From Catenaria anguillulae PL171 (lineage: Eukaryota; Blastocladiomycota; Blastocladiomycetes; Blastocladiales; Catenariaceae), in NCBI GenBank assembly GCA_002102555.1, contig MCFL01000092.1:1-64000 (forward strand): a DNA stretch of 64,000 bases. Reading direction: 5' to 3'. How positions within the stretch are numbered: position 1 is the first letter of the stretch; every line of letters starts with the position of its first letter. This document shows positions 11,326 through 22,493 of the stretch, piece after piece. The position numbers were made by a program, and so were the translations under genes. The notes under the pieces were generated by a model. It worked only from the letters and a program-made list of their open reading frames with translations. It ran no database searches and was not told the origin of the DNA.

Positions 11326-12026
11326 GGTTGGCGGTGAATGATGGCCTTGATGGTGCGAGGACGAATGCCGAGGGTTGAATGGGCTTGATGGTGTAAATTG
11401 TCATGGATTTGCGCATGGATACATTGTCAATTGCAACAAACATGATGGAGAACAGGCCGATATTGTAAGCCGAGGTGGCGTACAAATATGTCGCTTCGGT
11501 GAAATTTCTTTGACTATACCTATTTATTATTGCACAGTGTGCAGAAAAGTGTGAACAAAGCCACAAGACTGCCTGTAGACCTTCCTGTAGACCTTCCTGT
11601 AGACACCATTAAGTGGTTGTACATACGCATCTCCAAGAAACATTTTACTCTCAATCTGAACCAGCGACTTCAAGTTGGCACTGGGGCTTCAGGAATCAGG
11701 TCATGTCAGCAATGGATCATTGTCATGTATGTATTCAGAGCTGTTGTGAGCAAGGAGGACAAGTAAAATAATGTGCAAGGAAAGATAACATGAAGCGCAA
11801 GGAATTCCGGGTAAGCAGAGGAAAAGATAAGATAGGATCAGGGGGATACCTTGAAAGAAAGGAAAGAACACAATTTGCAACCGCCCAATCATGATGAGCG
11901 TAGTTTCACACCTAAACCAACAACCAACGACGACCATGGCGCTTGTTTTTCTTGTGTATACACGCCTCACCAACCGTATGTTCTGGCTAACTGTACACGC
12001 AGTACGACTTGCTCGTCAATCCATTC
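11326..12026. other. Intergenic, AMSH to CDC14
   Basis: This AT-rich stretch between the AMSH start and the CDC14 stop shows no convincing gene. A short tandem repeat of the 12-mer CCTGTAGACCTT (about three units) lies near 11570-11606. Confidence 0.6.
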
Positions 12027-13677
12027 TCAAATGCCGCGTTGACCCGACCGCGCGCCAGACCTCCTTGATGATGCCGATGACACAACCGGCTGCTGTTGTT
12101 GTTGCTGCTGCGGAACCTGCTGTTGTTGCGTCGCCGCAGCAATCTTTTCGGCCTGGGAATTGACATTGTATTGTCCCGCGCTTGTCCCAGCAACCAAATT
12201 GCGGAACCCGGCGCGGCCCGTGGCAGGCGCAGACGGGCCAGAGCCCCAAGCAACAGTGGGCTTGCCCATCACAGACGAGATTGGGGTGGCCACAATTGAC
12301 AGTGGCTGTTGCTGCTGCTGCGGGGAGGCTTGCGCGGCACTTTGCTGATACCGGTTAACGGACGAGGCAACCGACAAGGGGTCCTTTGGATCGTGCACCT
12401 TGCGTGGCTGATTGGGAACGGGGCCGTAGCTCGTGACGTGGGTCGATGGGCGGTCCGCCATGGACGCCGTCGCCGAGTAATTTGAGCTGTTGTTGGTCGA
12501 CGACATAGGACGTGAGACGGCAGCGCCGGCGGGTCTGCCATTGGCCAGGAGATTGTGCAACTCGTTCTGCTTGCCCGCCAACCAGTTTTGTTGTGGGCCG
12601 ACAACAGAGCCAGGGCGCATGATGCGCAGGAATGAAATCACCTCGGATGCCTCAAACTTGTAGTGCTTCATCAAATAAGCTGCAATGAGAGACCCAGTGC
12701 GTCCGAGCCCGGCCTTGCAGTGGACTGCGAGTGCGCCGTTGCGCGATTCCGCCAGGTCCAAGAACCGGTACATGACCTCGTCTGTTGGGCACGATCCGTC
12801 GGGAAAGTACATTTCAACGTGCTCAATGCCACGGCGTGTAAACGCCGACTTGTCGTAGAGCTTGTTGTTGAGGCGGACCACAGTCACGACGCCGTGCGAG
12901 GCAAAGTACTCTGCAAGCTGGTGCGACGAGAAGGTAGACGGCGGGTTGTCCGAGGGAGACGCAAATGCGAGAAACTTTGACGTAATCCAGTTGAAGTCAC
13001 CGTTGTCCACCTTTTCGTGCTTTTCGTATTCGGCCAGGTCAAACGTGTCAAATGAAAACAGGCCAAGCGAAATGGCCTTGTGGAGACCCTTGAGGCAGTC
13101 GAGAATGGTGATGAAGTAGGTGGCGGGACCCGAGCCAGCGTCGCGGAATGGCATAAAGGGCGGGTCCGCGCCGAGCAGTGGGCGGTAGGCCTCCTCAGGA
13201 TCCATTTGCTGGGTCACCATCTGTGAATCAAAAGTGAAATCTCTGTAAGCAATCCACCCATGCACACCCAAATGGAAAGAGAAATGACTCGCAAGCTTGA
13301 TTCCACACCATGTATGTCGCAACAAGATACGCAGCATTGGCGCGCTTGTCATGGGCAGCGCCAGAGTAGAAGACGAGCTTCCTGTTGGCCAAGTTGGGAT
13401 CGCGCATCTTTGACTCGAGGAAGCAAATGAATCTGTACAGGTGACCCATGTTGAGCGGCCCAAAGTCGAGGTAAAAGGCGCAGTATTGGAGGGCGTTGTC
13501 GACGGTGAAGTAGTGCTCGTTCGAGTTGGGGTTGCCATTGTACTGGGACAGGTCGACTTGGGTCCATGTGTAGTAGAGCCTGTTTGGCATGATTTCAAAC
13601 ATGTTGTTGGGCTGCTGCGTCGCGTGTTGCTGCTGGGCGGCAGCAGCGGCCGGGTGGAACTTGATGGGCATGGGCAT
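12027..13677 (-). CDS. CDC14: CDC14 dual-specificity phosphatase
   Basis: Protein phosphatase that reverses CDK phosphorylation at mitotic exit and cytokinesis. Two exons: 13677-13309 and 13220-12027, with an 88-bp phase-0 intron at 13221-13308 (GTGTGG...ACAG); 520 residues. The N-terminal DSPn domain has NRLYYTW, FYLDFGPLNMGHLYRFI and EEAYRPLLGADPPFMPFRDA. The catalytic domain has NGDFNWI and the signature HCKAGLGRTGSLIAAYLMKH, with the nucleophile near Cys291, followed by RPGSVVGPQQNWL. The tail is low-complexity, rich in Gln, Ser and Arg (SSRRSGARSGQRGI), as is common for regulated fungal CDC14 tails. ATG 13677 fits the family start and follows a poly-pyrimidine leader. Confidence 0.93.
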
Positions 13678-14462
13678 CTTGCTTGGTTGGTCGATTGATT
13701 GCGAGCACAGTACAGTACAGTACAGAACAGAATGTTTGGCGCGCTCGTTGGATTGCTGTGGCGGACGGATGGCTGGACCGGGCAAAGGTCGCGACGACAA
13801 GTCGGCCGAGGGGAAAGCACACCAGCAGCAAGGCAGACAAGGCGGGAGGATAAATGATTGTTGTACAGTGTATCAACTGCGTGCAGATGCCGGCAGTTAT
13901 TGCGTCTACTTGTGAGAGGGTCTGGGTGGTATTCTTGAATGGTGGTGTGTTTACTGCTGGGACATGTCCAAAGAGGTGAGGCCGAGAGACTGGCGGAAGA
14001 GCGTTTTTGTTGTTTTCAAATGAGGACAGCAAGAGCACTGCGATCCGAACCGATCCAGCTCGATCCTCGATCGAGGCGTTGAGCACATGAAATATGGTTT
14101 TGCCTTTCCCTTTGCTTCCCTTTGCCGTTCGACACTATGAACAGAACGATCGGTGCCTTGTTGGTTGGTTCTGCATGTGTGTGATGGGTTTGTTCGCAGC
14201 GGCTGATGTTGCAATTGGTAATATGTATGTAGACCGATGACGCGTTTGTGTGTCGTGTCGTGTCGTGTCGTGTCGTGTCGTGACTCACAGACTAGAACTG
14301 CTCTCAAGCTCCGAACCCCATTGGATTGGGATGAGGATCGGCAAGTTTCGTCTCTTCAACCCTCAAGTCAAGTGGTGAGAGATCATATAATCGATCATTC
14401 ATTCATGCCACACGAAGAATATCAATGGATGCACACCATCACCAAGAAGCTAACATAACAAC
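13678..14462. other. Divergent intergenic region with a (GTGTC)n repeat
   Basis: This region lies between the oppositely oriented CDC14 and nibrin-like genes, so it probably holds both promoters. A pentamer repeat (GTGTC, about six units) lies at 14250-14281. No gene is visible. Confidence 0.6.
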
Positions 14463-16933
14463 ATGTGGTTCATCGTCGCCCACCGCTACCCGTGCCACCC
14501 GGACCGCGCCCACGCCGCCCCGCTCATCTGCAACAAGTCGCTCGACGTGGGCCGCAAGGCCGGCGGCCCGCTCTCTGCCCACGTGGCGGGAGACAAGTCC
14601 ATCTCAAAGTTTCAGTTTGAACTCGTCGTCGCCCACAACGATCCGACTGACCTCTCGCTCCAGCTCGACTCGCTCCCGACCACCCCGGCCCTCTCCGTCA
14701 TGGACCGCTCGGGAAAGGCCACCACCCTGCTCAACGACTCCAAGCCCATCAACACCCCGACACGCCCATCCGCATCCAGCACGTCCGCTCCTGCATCCGT
14801 GCCGGCAGGCGTGGAGCCACCTTCACGCTCCTCTGGGTCCCCATTGTCCTTGTCGTCGACTCGGCCGCCCTGACCCAAGACCACCTCGATCACATCCACT
14901 CGGGTGCCCACATGCTCGGCCTCAAGCTTGCCATTGACCGCTGGGACGCTCAGGCCACACACGTTGTTTGCCACCCCGATACCAAACTCACTACCCTGCA
15001 AGCCCTCGCCATCCAACTCGGGGCGACGCCCGTCGATCCCTCCTGGGTCCTCGCCATTGCCCAAAATGTCATGCCAGTCGAGATGGACGAGCCCGACGAC
15101 ATTACCACGGCCATTCACGCAACCTTTTTCCGCGTCCGCCCTTCCCTCAAAGTAACTCCAGGCTCCCTCACGACCAAACCTCTCAACAAGCAAACCATTG
15201 TCCTCGATTCATCACTCTCTTCTTCCCTCTCGGATCCGCATCGAATCGCTCTCGATGCCATACTCACCCAACTCGGAGCCAAGTCCATTGCTGACGCCAG
15301 TCAGCTCCCATCCAGCCCCTTTCTCACGCTTACCGCCACGGACCAAGACCAACACACCCGAGATCTCGGCCTCGGCCAGCCCTTTTGCTCTCTTGACACA
15401 CTGCTCAACGCCGTCATATCCGGCTCTGATATCGCCGCATGCTTTACTCGACCGGCAATCGACCCGCCCTCTCAGCCCCAGCCTTCGTCTGGCTCGTTTC
15501 TGTCCTCGTCCATGAGCAAATTACCACCATTGACCGGAGGGTTCACCGCGTCATTGCTTCGCAGCCAAGGCGGGTCATCCATCCCACGCTCAAGTCCCTT
15601 TGGACTGACCCAAGGCGGGCTCTTGTCTGGTCTCACATCGCGCACAGGAGCCACCGCCGGCGGGATGACTCAAGGTGGGTTCTTGTCGGGCAACTCGGCA
15701 AAGTCGGCGGGTGGTCAAAGTATGCTCTTTGGAGGCTCGATCGGCGCAGGCACATCTTTGTCGGCATTCATGGCCAGTAAGGACCGCTCGCAGCCATTGG
15801 CTTCATCCTTGTTTTCAACCGGTCCACCATCTTCGTCTTCTGCAACCCAATTGCCGAAACCCATTTTTGGCAGCAAATCGCAAGCCCAAGGACCCGCTGC
15901 AACACAGCAAAAGCTCAACCCCTCGCTGCTCGACCAAATTGGCAAGGCCGGATCGTTGAGCGAGGTTGGCTTTCACGTCCCCAAACGCCAAGCGCCACCA
16001 CCCGCTCAGCCCGAGCCAGACTCGCCACTGTCGGATTTGCAGGATACGCCGCCTGCAGGGCGACTGGCGCCGCTTACTACAACGGCTGAGAATGATCAAC
16101 AAGAAGAGCAAGGATCGCAGGGCGACGAATCGGGTCCATCACAACAGCCCGAACAGGAGGAACTTGCCGGTGAACAAGGAGAAGCAAGCGGGTTGGGCCA
16201 AGAGGAACAGAGTCGTACACAGCTTGAAACTGACAAGGGCTCGGCCGATCCTGCCCCTGAGCCCGAACACCCATCCGGCAGTGCAGGAGCAAGTGTTGGC
16301 GGAATGGCGTCGGTCTCGGTAGTCAGGCTCATGAACTCAACTGGAGCAGCATCGGATCGCGGGCGTTTGGGTTCAGCTCGTGCATCAGCAAGCGGCGACC
16401 CAAGGAACGTCAAACCATTCCGTAAGCGGTGGCCACTGTCTCCGCCGACGTCTGCAGATGATCTCACGCCGCAACCGACTCGTCCCCGTATTACCATCCG
16501 CCTCCTTGATCCCAGGAACGCCAACGTCGACGCCCCACAACCACAGCAAGACTCGATGGGCAGCAATAGCCCGCTCAAGCGACACGCGACCTTCAACTCG
16601 TCCACCATTAGTACACCCTCTCGGCCAGAACGCACACGGTTCATGACCCTGGACGACGACAGCAACAGCGACGACGACGGTTCGGCAGGAGCATCCATTG
16701 TGCCGCCGTCGCCGCGCAGTCCGCCCATGTCTGTTCGTGGATCGGCACCACCGTCGCCGCAGGTCACTCGAGCCAAGCGGCGGCGTCGGTTGATGGACAG
16801 TGACGACGACGAGCAGGATGAGTTGCTTGACATGTCCGTGGCCGAGGAAAGGGCTACTTCGGTGCCGGATGTCGGGTCATTTGGGCAGGAGCGAACCGTG
16901 AGGAAGAGGCGCAAGTTGTTGGATAGTCCGTGA
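14463..16933 (+). CDS. Nibrin/NBS1-like protein (FHA-BRCT), one apparent frameshift
   Basis: Probable NBS1 component of the MRN double-strand-break repair and checkpoint complex. The start MWFIVAHRYP and DVGRKAGGPL...GDKSISKFQFEL match an FHA domain beginning at residue 1, as in nibrin (MW...VGRK..SISR.H). After about codon 95 the coding frame changes. The other frame continues DTPIRIQHVRSC and LLWVPIVLVVDSAAL, then a BRCT-like region (GAHMLGLKLAIDRWDAQATH, VPIVLVV, LAIQLGATPVDPSWVL). No GT-AG intron fits the switch near 14,735-14,755, so a one-base error or mutation is likely. The second half is Ser/Thr/Gln-rich and disordered and ends KRRKLLDSP. Acidic stretches near the end (DSDDDEQDELLDMS) could serve as CK2-type or phospho-binding sites. 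Domain order supports NBS1; sequence identity is modest. Confidence 0.6.
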
Positions 16934-17134
16934 GATTTTCTTTCCTCAAGCTTTGTGTATCGCCATTCGTGACTTTGTGAATATCTCTGCATGTAACCCA
17001 TATGCCCTTCATTCTCTTTCCTTGTTGGCTGTTGATGACACTGCTCGTGCCAGGTTCTCGCAACCTCCCTCAAAATCAGTGTCCATGCAACGTCTCTTCT
17101 CAATCATTTGTGGCAATCAAGCTTAATTCATTCA

Positions 17135-18567
17135 ATGAAGCCAAACACCATGCAATCCACAATACCATCACCACCGGCCAAGGCACAACCATCCAGCGCT
17201 TGCGACGCTGTGGTTGCCGCCGCCGCCATCGCAGATCTTGTCTCGCGGGCCGATCCAAGCTGGGTGCCCGTTGCAGAGGTTGCCGACTTTGAAGGTGTGC
17301 ATTGCGTACCATGCCGGTCGTCCCATGTTGGCATGCATGGCCACTGTTCCTTATCAGACCAGCTGACAACGTCCTCCTCGCCCGACTTTCAGAGACTGGC
17401 CGTGGCATGCGTGCAACTCTAGACCTCAACCCGGGCGACACCATTATCCGCATCCCGGAATCGCTCCTCATCACCCGCAGCGTGGTTTACCGACACTGTC
17501 CGGGATTCAAGCAGCGTCCTGCCCTCGATGAGCATTGCGCTTTGGCCATGTTCCTTTACGTCTTGGCGTGCCCAAGTGAGGTCCAAGCTCGGCTCGGGTG
17601 CAACCTCAATGACTTTGGGGCATACAGAGACAGTCTTCCGCAAGCATATGACACCATGCATTATTCGGCCGAGGAGGTGCTCCGACAATCATCATCATTT
17701 GTTCCATCGCACATCAAAGGTACACATGGTGTTGAAGCGATGTCTGTCAGAGAAACCACCTCACCATGCGGTTACTTTGATTATCTAGAAAAACTCGAAG
17801 TGCAGCGCTCCTTGATCCAATCGCACACCACCCTGGCATCCACGATCTTCTCGAAACTCGACCCGTCGCACGCATTCAGCGGGCCGCTGTTTGTCCAATC
17901 TTGGTTTGCCTGCAACACCCGATGTGTTTCCCTGCCTCCTGGATCGCAACATTCCATGGCACTCGCCCCGCTGCTCGACATGTTCAACCACTCTCCCTCG
18001 GCCAAGATTCAAATGTCCTTATCAAACGGGTTTTATTCCCTCGTGACCATGGATCGGTGGCGAGCCGGCGAGCAAGTATTTATTCATTACGGCGATCACG
18101 ACAATTGGGACTTGTGGATTGAGTATGGGTTTTGCATTCCCGGCAATACTCGCGCAATATCTGTTTTGGATGATCTGCGGCTAGCCTTCCCGACGAACGG
18201 TGATCCAGTCACGCAAGAGCGTTGGTCAGTGCTTGACAGCATGGGACTGGTCAATGACCAGGCGCTTTCACTGCCTGCCTCGTTCGCATTGATTTGTTCC
18301 CTTCATTTGCTTCTTTTGCCCAAGGCTACGCCCAGCGAGTCCATGATTGCCAAGTGGAAGAGAATGTATTACTCTGGTCTTGTGGCGCAAGTTGCTGACG
18401 AGGGCCGCTATGTCGCGGCTTTTTTGAAGCAGGTCGTGAAACGCAAGTGCGAATTGGTCAACAATCTCATTGCCAATCGCAGCACAAGCTGCCACCCTAG
18501 CTTTGCGATCCTCTTGTCGGATACAAAGCACCTGTTGCAAGCCGCAGATGTTGGCATCAATAGTTGA
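17135..18567 (+). CDS. SET-domain methyltransferase, SETD/Rubisco-LSMT type
   Basis: Lysine (or histidine) methyltransferase of the RLSMT/SETD class. Two exons, 17135-17294 and 17363-18567, with a 68-bp intron (GTGTGC...CCAG) that joins GAA G|CT to give EADNVLLARL; 454 residues. The split SET domain is clear. GRGMRATLDLNPGDTIIRIP is the N-SET strand. LLDMFNHSPSA is the NHS motif that binds the cofactor. GEQVFIHYGDHDNWDLWIEYG is the C-terminal SET segment with the conserved Tyr and the N..L...YGF end. A substrate-binding helical domain follows. The substrate cannot be told from sequence; ribosomal or cytosolic proteins are common for this class. ATG 17135 is the first in frame. Confidence 0.8.
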
Positions 18568-18734
18568 GTCATTTGTTCCATATCCATGAAACTAGTACAT
18601 CATATGTTCACTTCGCTGCTTGAAATCTGTCCTCACACAAACCCATGAAACATGACCAATAGCACAGGACAGCACAAAAAAAAAACGACAATGAGGAGTG
18701 AACTCATCTGCCCAACCTCTCTCGACTCTCACCG

Positions 18735-18995
18735 TCATCCTTGCCCCTCCTCAACTGGGCCACCGCCACAGATTGCTCGCACAAACTTTTGTCCAACCGA
18801 TGTTGCCTCTAAATCTTCAAAATGTAACACGGGCCTCATCGCACACATCAACTGGAGCACAGCCGCGTCCTGCGGTCCAGCTGAGGCCAGAATACCCTTT
18901 GCTTCAGCTACAGTCTGCATGAGCTGGAAAACGCGAATCGCCCTGAGCCCCTGACGCAAATTCATACGAGACAGAAACAACTTGAACTTGGGCAT
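18735..18995 (-). CDS. Hypothetical 86-residue protein or exon
   Basis: This small minus-strand frame starts MPKFKLFLSRMNLRQGL and reads on through helical sequence (LMQTVAEAKGILASAG, VLQLMCAMRPVL) to EEGQG and a stop. Its composition looks coding, but the frame is open further upstream into the low-complexity repeat area at 19.06 kb. It may be the last exon of a longer gene. I do not recognise it. Confidence 0.3.
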   Translation of the reverse strand: MPKFKLFLSRMNLRQGLRAIRVFQLMQTVAEAKGILASAGPQDAAVLQLMCAMRPVLHFEDLEATSVGQKFVRAICGGGPVEEGQG

Positions 18996-19065
18996 GATGC
19001 AGTTGAGAGTCTTGTGTCGCGATCTTGGTGTCGGACTTGAGCTGGTTGGGGACTGAGACCTCGTA

Positions 19066-19123
19066 CTGACAACAAAGTAATTCATGTAGATTACTGTGTC
19101 AGTAACGATACGAATAGTCCGGC
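19066..19123. repeat. 58-bp direct repeat, copy 1
   Basis: Begins CTGACAACAAAGTAATTCAT and ends AATAGTCCGGC. It matches 19434-19491 with two visible differences (G/C and C/A). The copies are in the same orientation, 368 bp apart. Confidence 0.85.
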
Positions 19124-19433
19124 CGTACATTACAGATCCAGCAAGAAAAGAACGTGAAGAGATAGAACTTGCCCAAAGATAACAAAGTCGGAAAGAAACA
19201 AACGATGAGAAAACGTGAATGGAGATTGGGACAAGCCGAAAAAAAGGAGACTCCACTGAAGATGATATAAACTGACAGACCAACAAGAAACGATGGAACG
19301 ACAAACACAGGAATGGAAATGAAAAAAGTGCAAGTGAACCGGGACGGAATGTGACATAAGGGGCTGAGTCGAGACAAGGTAAAAGAGAAACGATACACAC
19401 GGCCAAAACGGGAATGGAAAGGGCAACACGAAC

Positions 19434-19491
19434 CTGACAACAAAGTAATTCATGTACATTACTGTGTCAGTAAAGATACGAATAGTCCGGC
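19434..19491. repeat. 58-bp direct repeat, copy 2
   Basis: Second copy of the repeat at 19066-19123. Together they resemble short terminal direct repeats around a 310-bp purine-rich interior with no coding capacity. Confidence 0.85.
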
Positions 19492-20413
19492 AGAGCGCAC
19501 AAAAATGGGGGGGGGGCGGCGAGGTTTTGATTGTTCCCCACAGAACACGTTGTTGGTACACATGTGCTTCTTGCCTGGACCATCGCAAGATCTATCCATC
19601 GAGATCCCGTTTTGCCAACACAGACTGTGCAATTCGACGGCCCGCTTATTCACACATGACGGGTGTGTTTCGACCCACTGGGTCGTGACACTTGACAATG
19701 ACCCCCAGATCGGAAGCAGTCGTTGGGGTTTGGACACGCGTGCGGGCCCAGAGCGTCAGGACGTCCTCTTTCAGGCTTGCTACATAGCAGATTCGGCAAG
19801 GTACCCAGGTCGTTCATGGTTGCTGGTGCGCGGCTACGGTTCTCGCGGTAAACCAAAATGATGAAGATTTTGCCCAATGAAAATCGTAAAAACGTACGTT
19901 GATGGGGACACGGGTCCGTGCTTGCCGCCGGTACGTTTTGGGGAACCTGCTCCATGACCCGCGGTTGGTGGTGACCGGATGGTGGTGACCTGGATCACGG
20001 TCGTGCCGTTGACAACTGTTGCGTACCGCCGAGCTTGGGTCAATGCGGGCGATGTCTAGAAACAGCATGCAGTGCAGAGAGGGCGAGAGGGCGAGAGAGC
20101 GAGAGAGCGAGAGGGAGCGTGAGAGCACAATTCGAGGGCATGTGGGGCTGTGATTGTTGCCAAGGAATAGTCTCGAATGCTCGACAGTGCTTCGTGAATG
20201 CTTCCATCGAGAGTCAACTCGACAAGATGATGCCACGCATCGTCTCAACCAATTTGGATCGGCCGATCGACGCCCTGGTCATAGTGTGTCTGCATCGGGA
20301 AAGATCGGATGGTTGCTCTCTTTGGATCAAGGAATAATAAATAAAGACCATCGTCATCGTCATATTGCATGTATTGGCCTTCCATGAATCATCACCACTG
20401 CTCGTCAACCGCC

Positions 20414-20980
20414 ATGCTCGCCCTCCGCCGTGTTCCCACCACCGCCTCGTCGGCCATGCTCTTGCGCCCGCTCGTGGTTCCCGCCTGCCGGGCGACCGTA
20501 TTGTCGTCCCGTGCATCCTCGTCGCAAGCTCAGCCCGGTACATATGCTCTTTGCCTTTGCATTTGGACCGAGGTCCATGTGACGTTGACTGACCTGACCC
20601 ACCCATCAATAGCCGACGACCATGCCGGCTCGCGCCTCCACGGCAGTACCCACTGGACCTACGAACGAGTCTTCTCTGCCGCTTTGCTCCCACCACTCGC
20701 CTATGCCCTGGCCGCTGGCACCCACCCGGTCAACGACATGCTCTTGGGCGTGCTGATCCCCGTCCACGTGCACATGGGCTTTGACGCCATCATCACCGAC
20801 TACATCCCCAAGCGCAAGTCCAAGGCGCTGCACTATGCCGCCGTGTGGGCTTTGCGGTTTGGCACGCTTGCCGTGGCTTATGGGTGCTGGAAGATCAACA
20901 CTGAAGACAAGGGATTGACCGAGACGGCCAGGCAGTTGTGGAATGCCAGGGTGCATGCTGCCAAGAAGGACGAGCAGTAA
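20414..20980 (+). CDS. Succinate dehydrogenase membrane anchor subunit CybS (SDHD/SDH4)
   Basis: Inner-membrane anchor of respiratory complex II that helps bind haem b and ubiquinone. Two exons, 20414-20537 and 20613-20980, with a 75-bp intron (GTACAT...AATAG) joining CCC G|CC; 163 residues. The Arg/Ser/Ala-rich N-terminus (MLALRRVPTTASSAM...RASSSQAQ) looks like a mitochondrial presequence. The mature part has the family signature GSTHWTYERVFSAALLPPLA, then HPVNDMLLGVLIPVHVHMGF with the haem-ligand His region, then the ITDYIPKR loop and a third membrane helix. In-frame ATGs at 20369 and 20384 exist, but 20414 has the better context (CCGCCATGC) and gives the presequence directly. Confidence 0.9.
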   Translation: MLALRRVPTTASSAMLLRPLVVPACRATVLSSRASSSQAQPGTYALCLCIWTEVHVTLTDLTHPSIADDHAGSRLHGSTHWTYERVFSAALLPPLAYALAAGTHPVNDMLLGVLIPVHVHMGFDAIITDYIPKRKSKALHYAAVWALRFGTLAVAYGCWKINTEDKGLTETARQLWNARVHAAKKDEQ

Positions 20981-21279
20981 GTAAGTGAATAACCACAAGA
21001 GTTGTCTTTGCCTCTTCCCCACTCAGTTTGCTTTGTTTGGTCTGGTTTGCGGTTGGACATTACACATTTGACTTTGTATGCCCCCTCCTCCCCTATTTTT
21101 TTCTTACTTTCTGTTGTTGTTGACGATGCATGTTGGTGCATCCCGTTTGCCGATGCGAAATGAGAAGCATGCTGTTTGCCGTGAGGGACTTTTGAATGAA
21201 AAAGAATGCAGAAATAGTTCAAAACAGATAGTTGCAAGATACACCTACGTCCTAATACAATACTCGATTGGAAATAATA
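20981..21279. other. Intergenic, convergent SDHD and EF-Ts 3' ends
   Basis: Short convergent 3' region. A pyrimidine-rich stretch (CCCCTCCTCCCCTATTTTTT near 21080) is present; no gene is seen. Confidence 0.5.
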
Positions 21280-22239
21280 CTATTCGCCAATCTGGAACCG
21301 CAAGTAATCCTTGACATCTGCCTTTGCCGCCTCCAACACCTTGGCAACCGTGACATCCTCGACGCCATCGGGCGTCAAAAACTTTGTCTGCGCGGCAAAC
21401 GGCGCCGACAACAATTCTCGCGGCGTGGGCGGGTTGAACCCAACCACGACTTGAGCAATCTGCTGGGCCAACTTTGCATGGTCGGCCGTCAACCCGTGCC
21501 CGGAAAGCACGGCAATGGCACCAATACGGCCAATGCCCGCGGCACGCTGAGCCTTGTCGCCATGTACATACGCCCCAGCAACAGCACGGGTCGGATCGGG
21601 CGTAGCGGCCGTCGCCGCACGGCGCACTGAAATGTTTTCGCCCAGGGCACCAATGCACTCGACAATGCGCTCGGAAACGGTTGCAAGCGGCGCCTGTGCC
21701 GCATCCACCCCCGATCGGGCATTCTCGTCGGGCAAAATGGGCGCATTCGTCAGCACATCCACGGGCACCTCCTTGACACCGACCTCGGCCGCATCGGCCG
21801 CCAAAAAGTGTGCCGTCAACGCACACCGGTGCGCGAGGTCTTTAAACACATCGGTGCGCGCAACGAAATCCGTCTCGGAATTGACCTCGACCATGGCCGC
21901 GCCCAGCGGCAGATCGACCACGGCCACCAGGCCGTCGTTGGCCTCACGGCCGGCAAGCTTGGCGGCCTTGGAAGCACCCGATTGCGCGGCGTGGTTGTTC
22001 AGCCAGGCAAGGGCGAGGTCGTAGTCGTTGTTGGATTCCGTGAGAGCTTGCTTGGCGAGCGACATGGACACATCCTCGTTTTCGCGGCGCAGGCGGGCAA
22101 TGAGTTTGACCGAGGGCTTGAAGGGCGCATCGGTCGAGTACGAGCGCACCGATGGAAGGATGCGGGCAATGCGGACGGCGGCGTTGGGCCGGCGGCAGGC
22201 CGAGGCGAGTGCGAGTGGGAGGGTGTTTGCGAGCATCAT
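21280..22239 (-). CDS. Mitochondrial translation elongation factor Ts
   Basis: Guanine-nucleotide exchange factor for mitochondrial EF-Tu. It begins with a presequence (MMLANTLPLALASACRRPNA...RSYST). Next come the UBA/TS-N domain (VKLIARLRRENEDVSMSLAK, ESNNDYDLALAWL) and the core with VEVNSETDFVARTDVFKDLA, the hallmark EF-Ts motif. The C-terminal subdomain includes GRIGAIAVLSG and KFLTPDGVEDVTVAKVL. Stop is TAG, a genuine terminator here. An in-frame ATG at 22290 would add 17 residues; 22239 gives a more typical presequence and is preferred. No introns are evident. It is transcribed convergently with SDHD and divergently from PRP31. Confidence 0.92.
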   Translation of the reverse strand: MMLANTLPLALASACRRPNAAVRIARILPSVRSYSTDAPFKPSVKLIARLRRENEDVSMSLAKQALTESNNDYDLALAWLNNHAAQSGASKAAKLAGREANDGLVAVVDLPLGAAMVEVNSETDFVARTDVFKDLAHRCALTAHFLAADAAEVGVKEVPVDVLTNAPILPDENARSGVDAAQAPLATVSERIVECIGALGENISVRRAATAATPDPTRAVAGAYVHGDKAQRAAGIGRIGAIAVLSGHGLTADHAKLAQQIAQVVVGFNPPTPRELLSAPFAAQTKFLTPDGVEDVTVAKVLEAAKADVKDYLRFQIGE

Positions 22240-22493
22240 GATGGTTTTCGTTGTCGTCGACGTTGTTAATGTTGGGACATGGCATGCCAAAGAGGATGCG
22301 ACTGCGTACTGCTTGACGGATTCCGACTGATTTATGAATAATTGATGCTTGCAATTGGCTCCAAAGTTAAAAAGTTAACGTTCGAATTGCAAGAGTTTTT
22401 AATGTTAACTGTTTACTAATTGTTATACCTGGCACAAGTTTCTATGCATAACGACGTTGTCGATTCCAACTCGAGGCAATTCACGACAGTACC

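Larger units (their letters stand above)
18996..20383. other. Intergenic with a 58-bp direct repeat and purine-rich sequence
   Basis: No convincing gene. It contains two near-identical 58-bp direct repeats (19066-19123 and 19434-19491) enclosing a 310-bp A/G-rich segment. A GAGAGGGC-type purine repeat lies near 20075-20120. Short Cys-containing frames on minus (for example SCVNKRAVELHSLCW near 19.6 kb) are too isolated to call. Confidence 0.5.

Noticed and set aside
14250-14281. GTGTC repeat as a telomere-like array
   Set aside because: Only about six pentamers in an ordinary intergenic region with genes on both sides.
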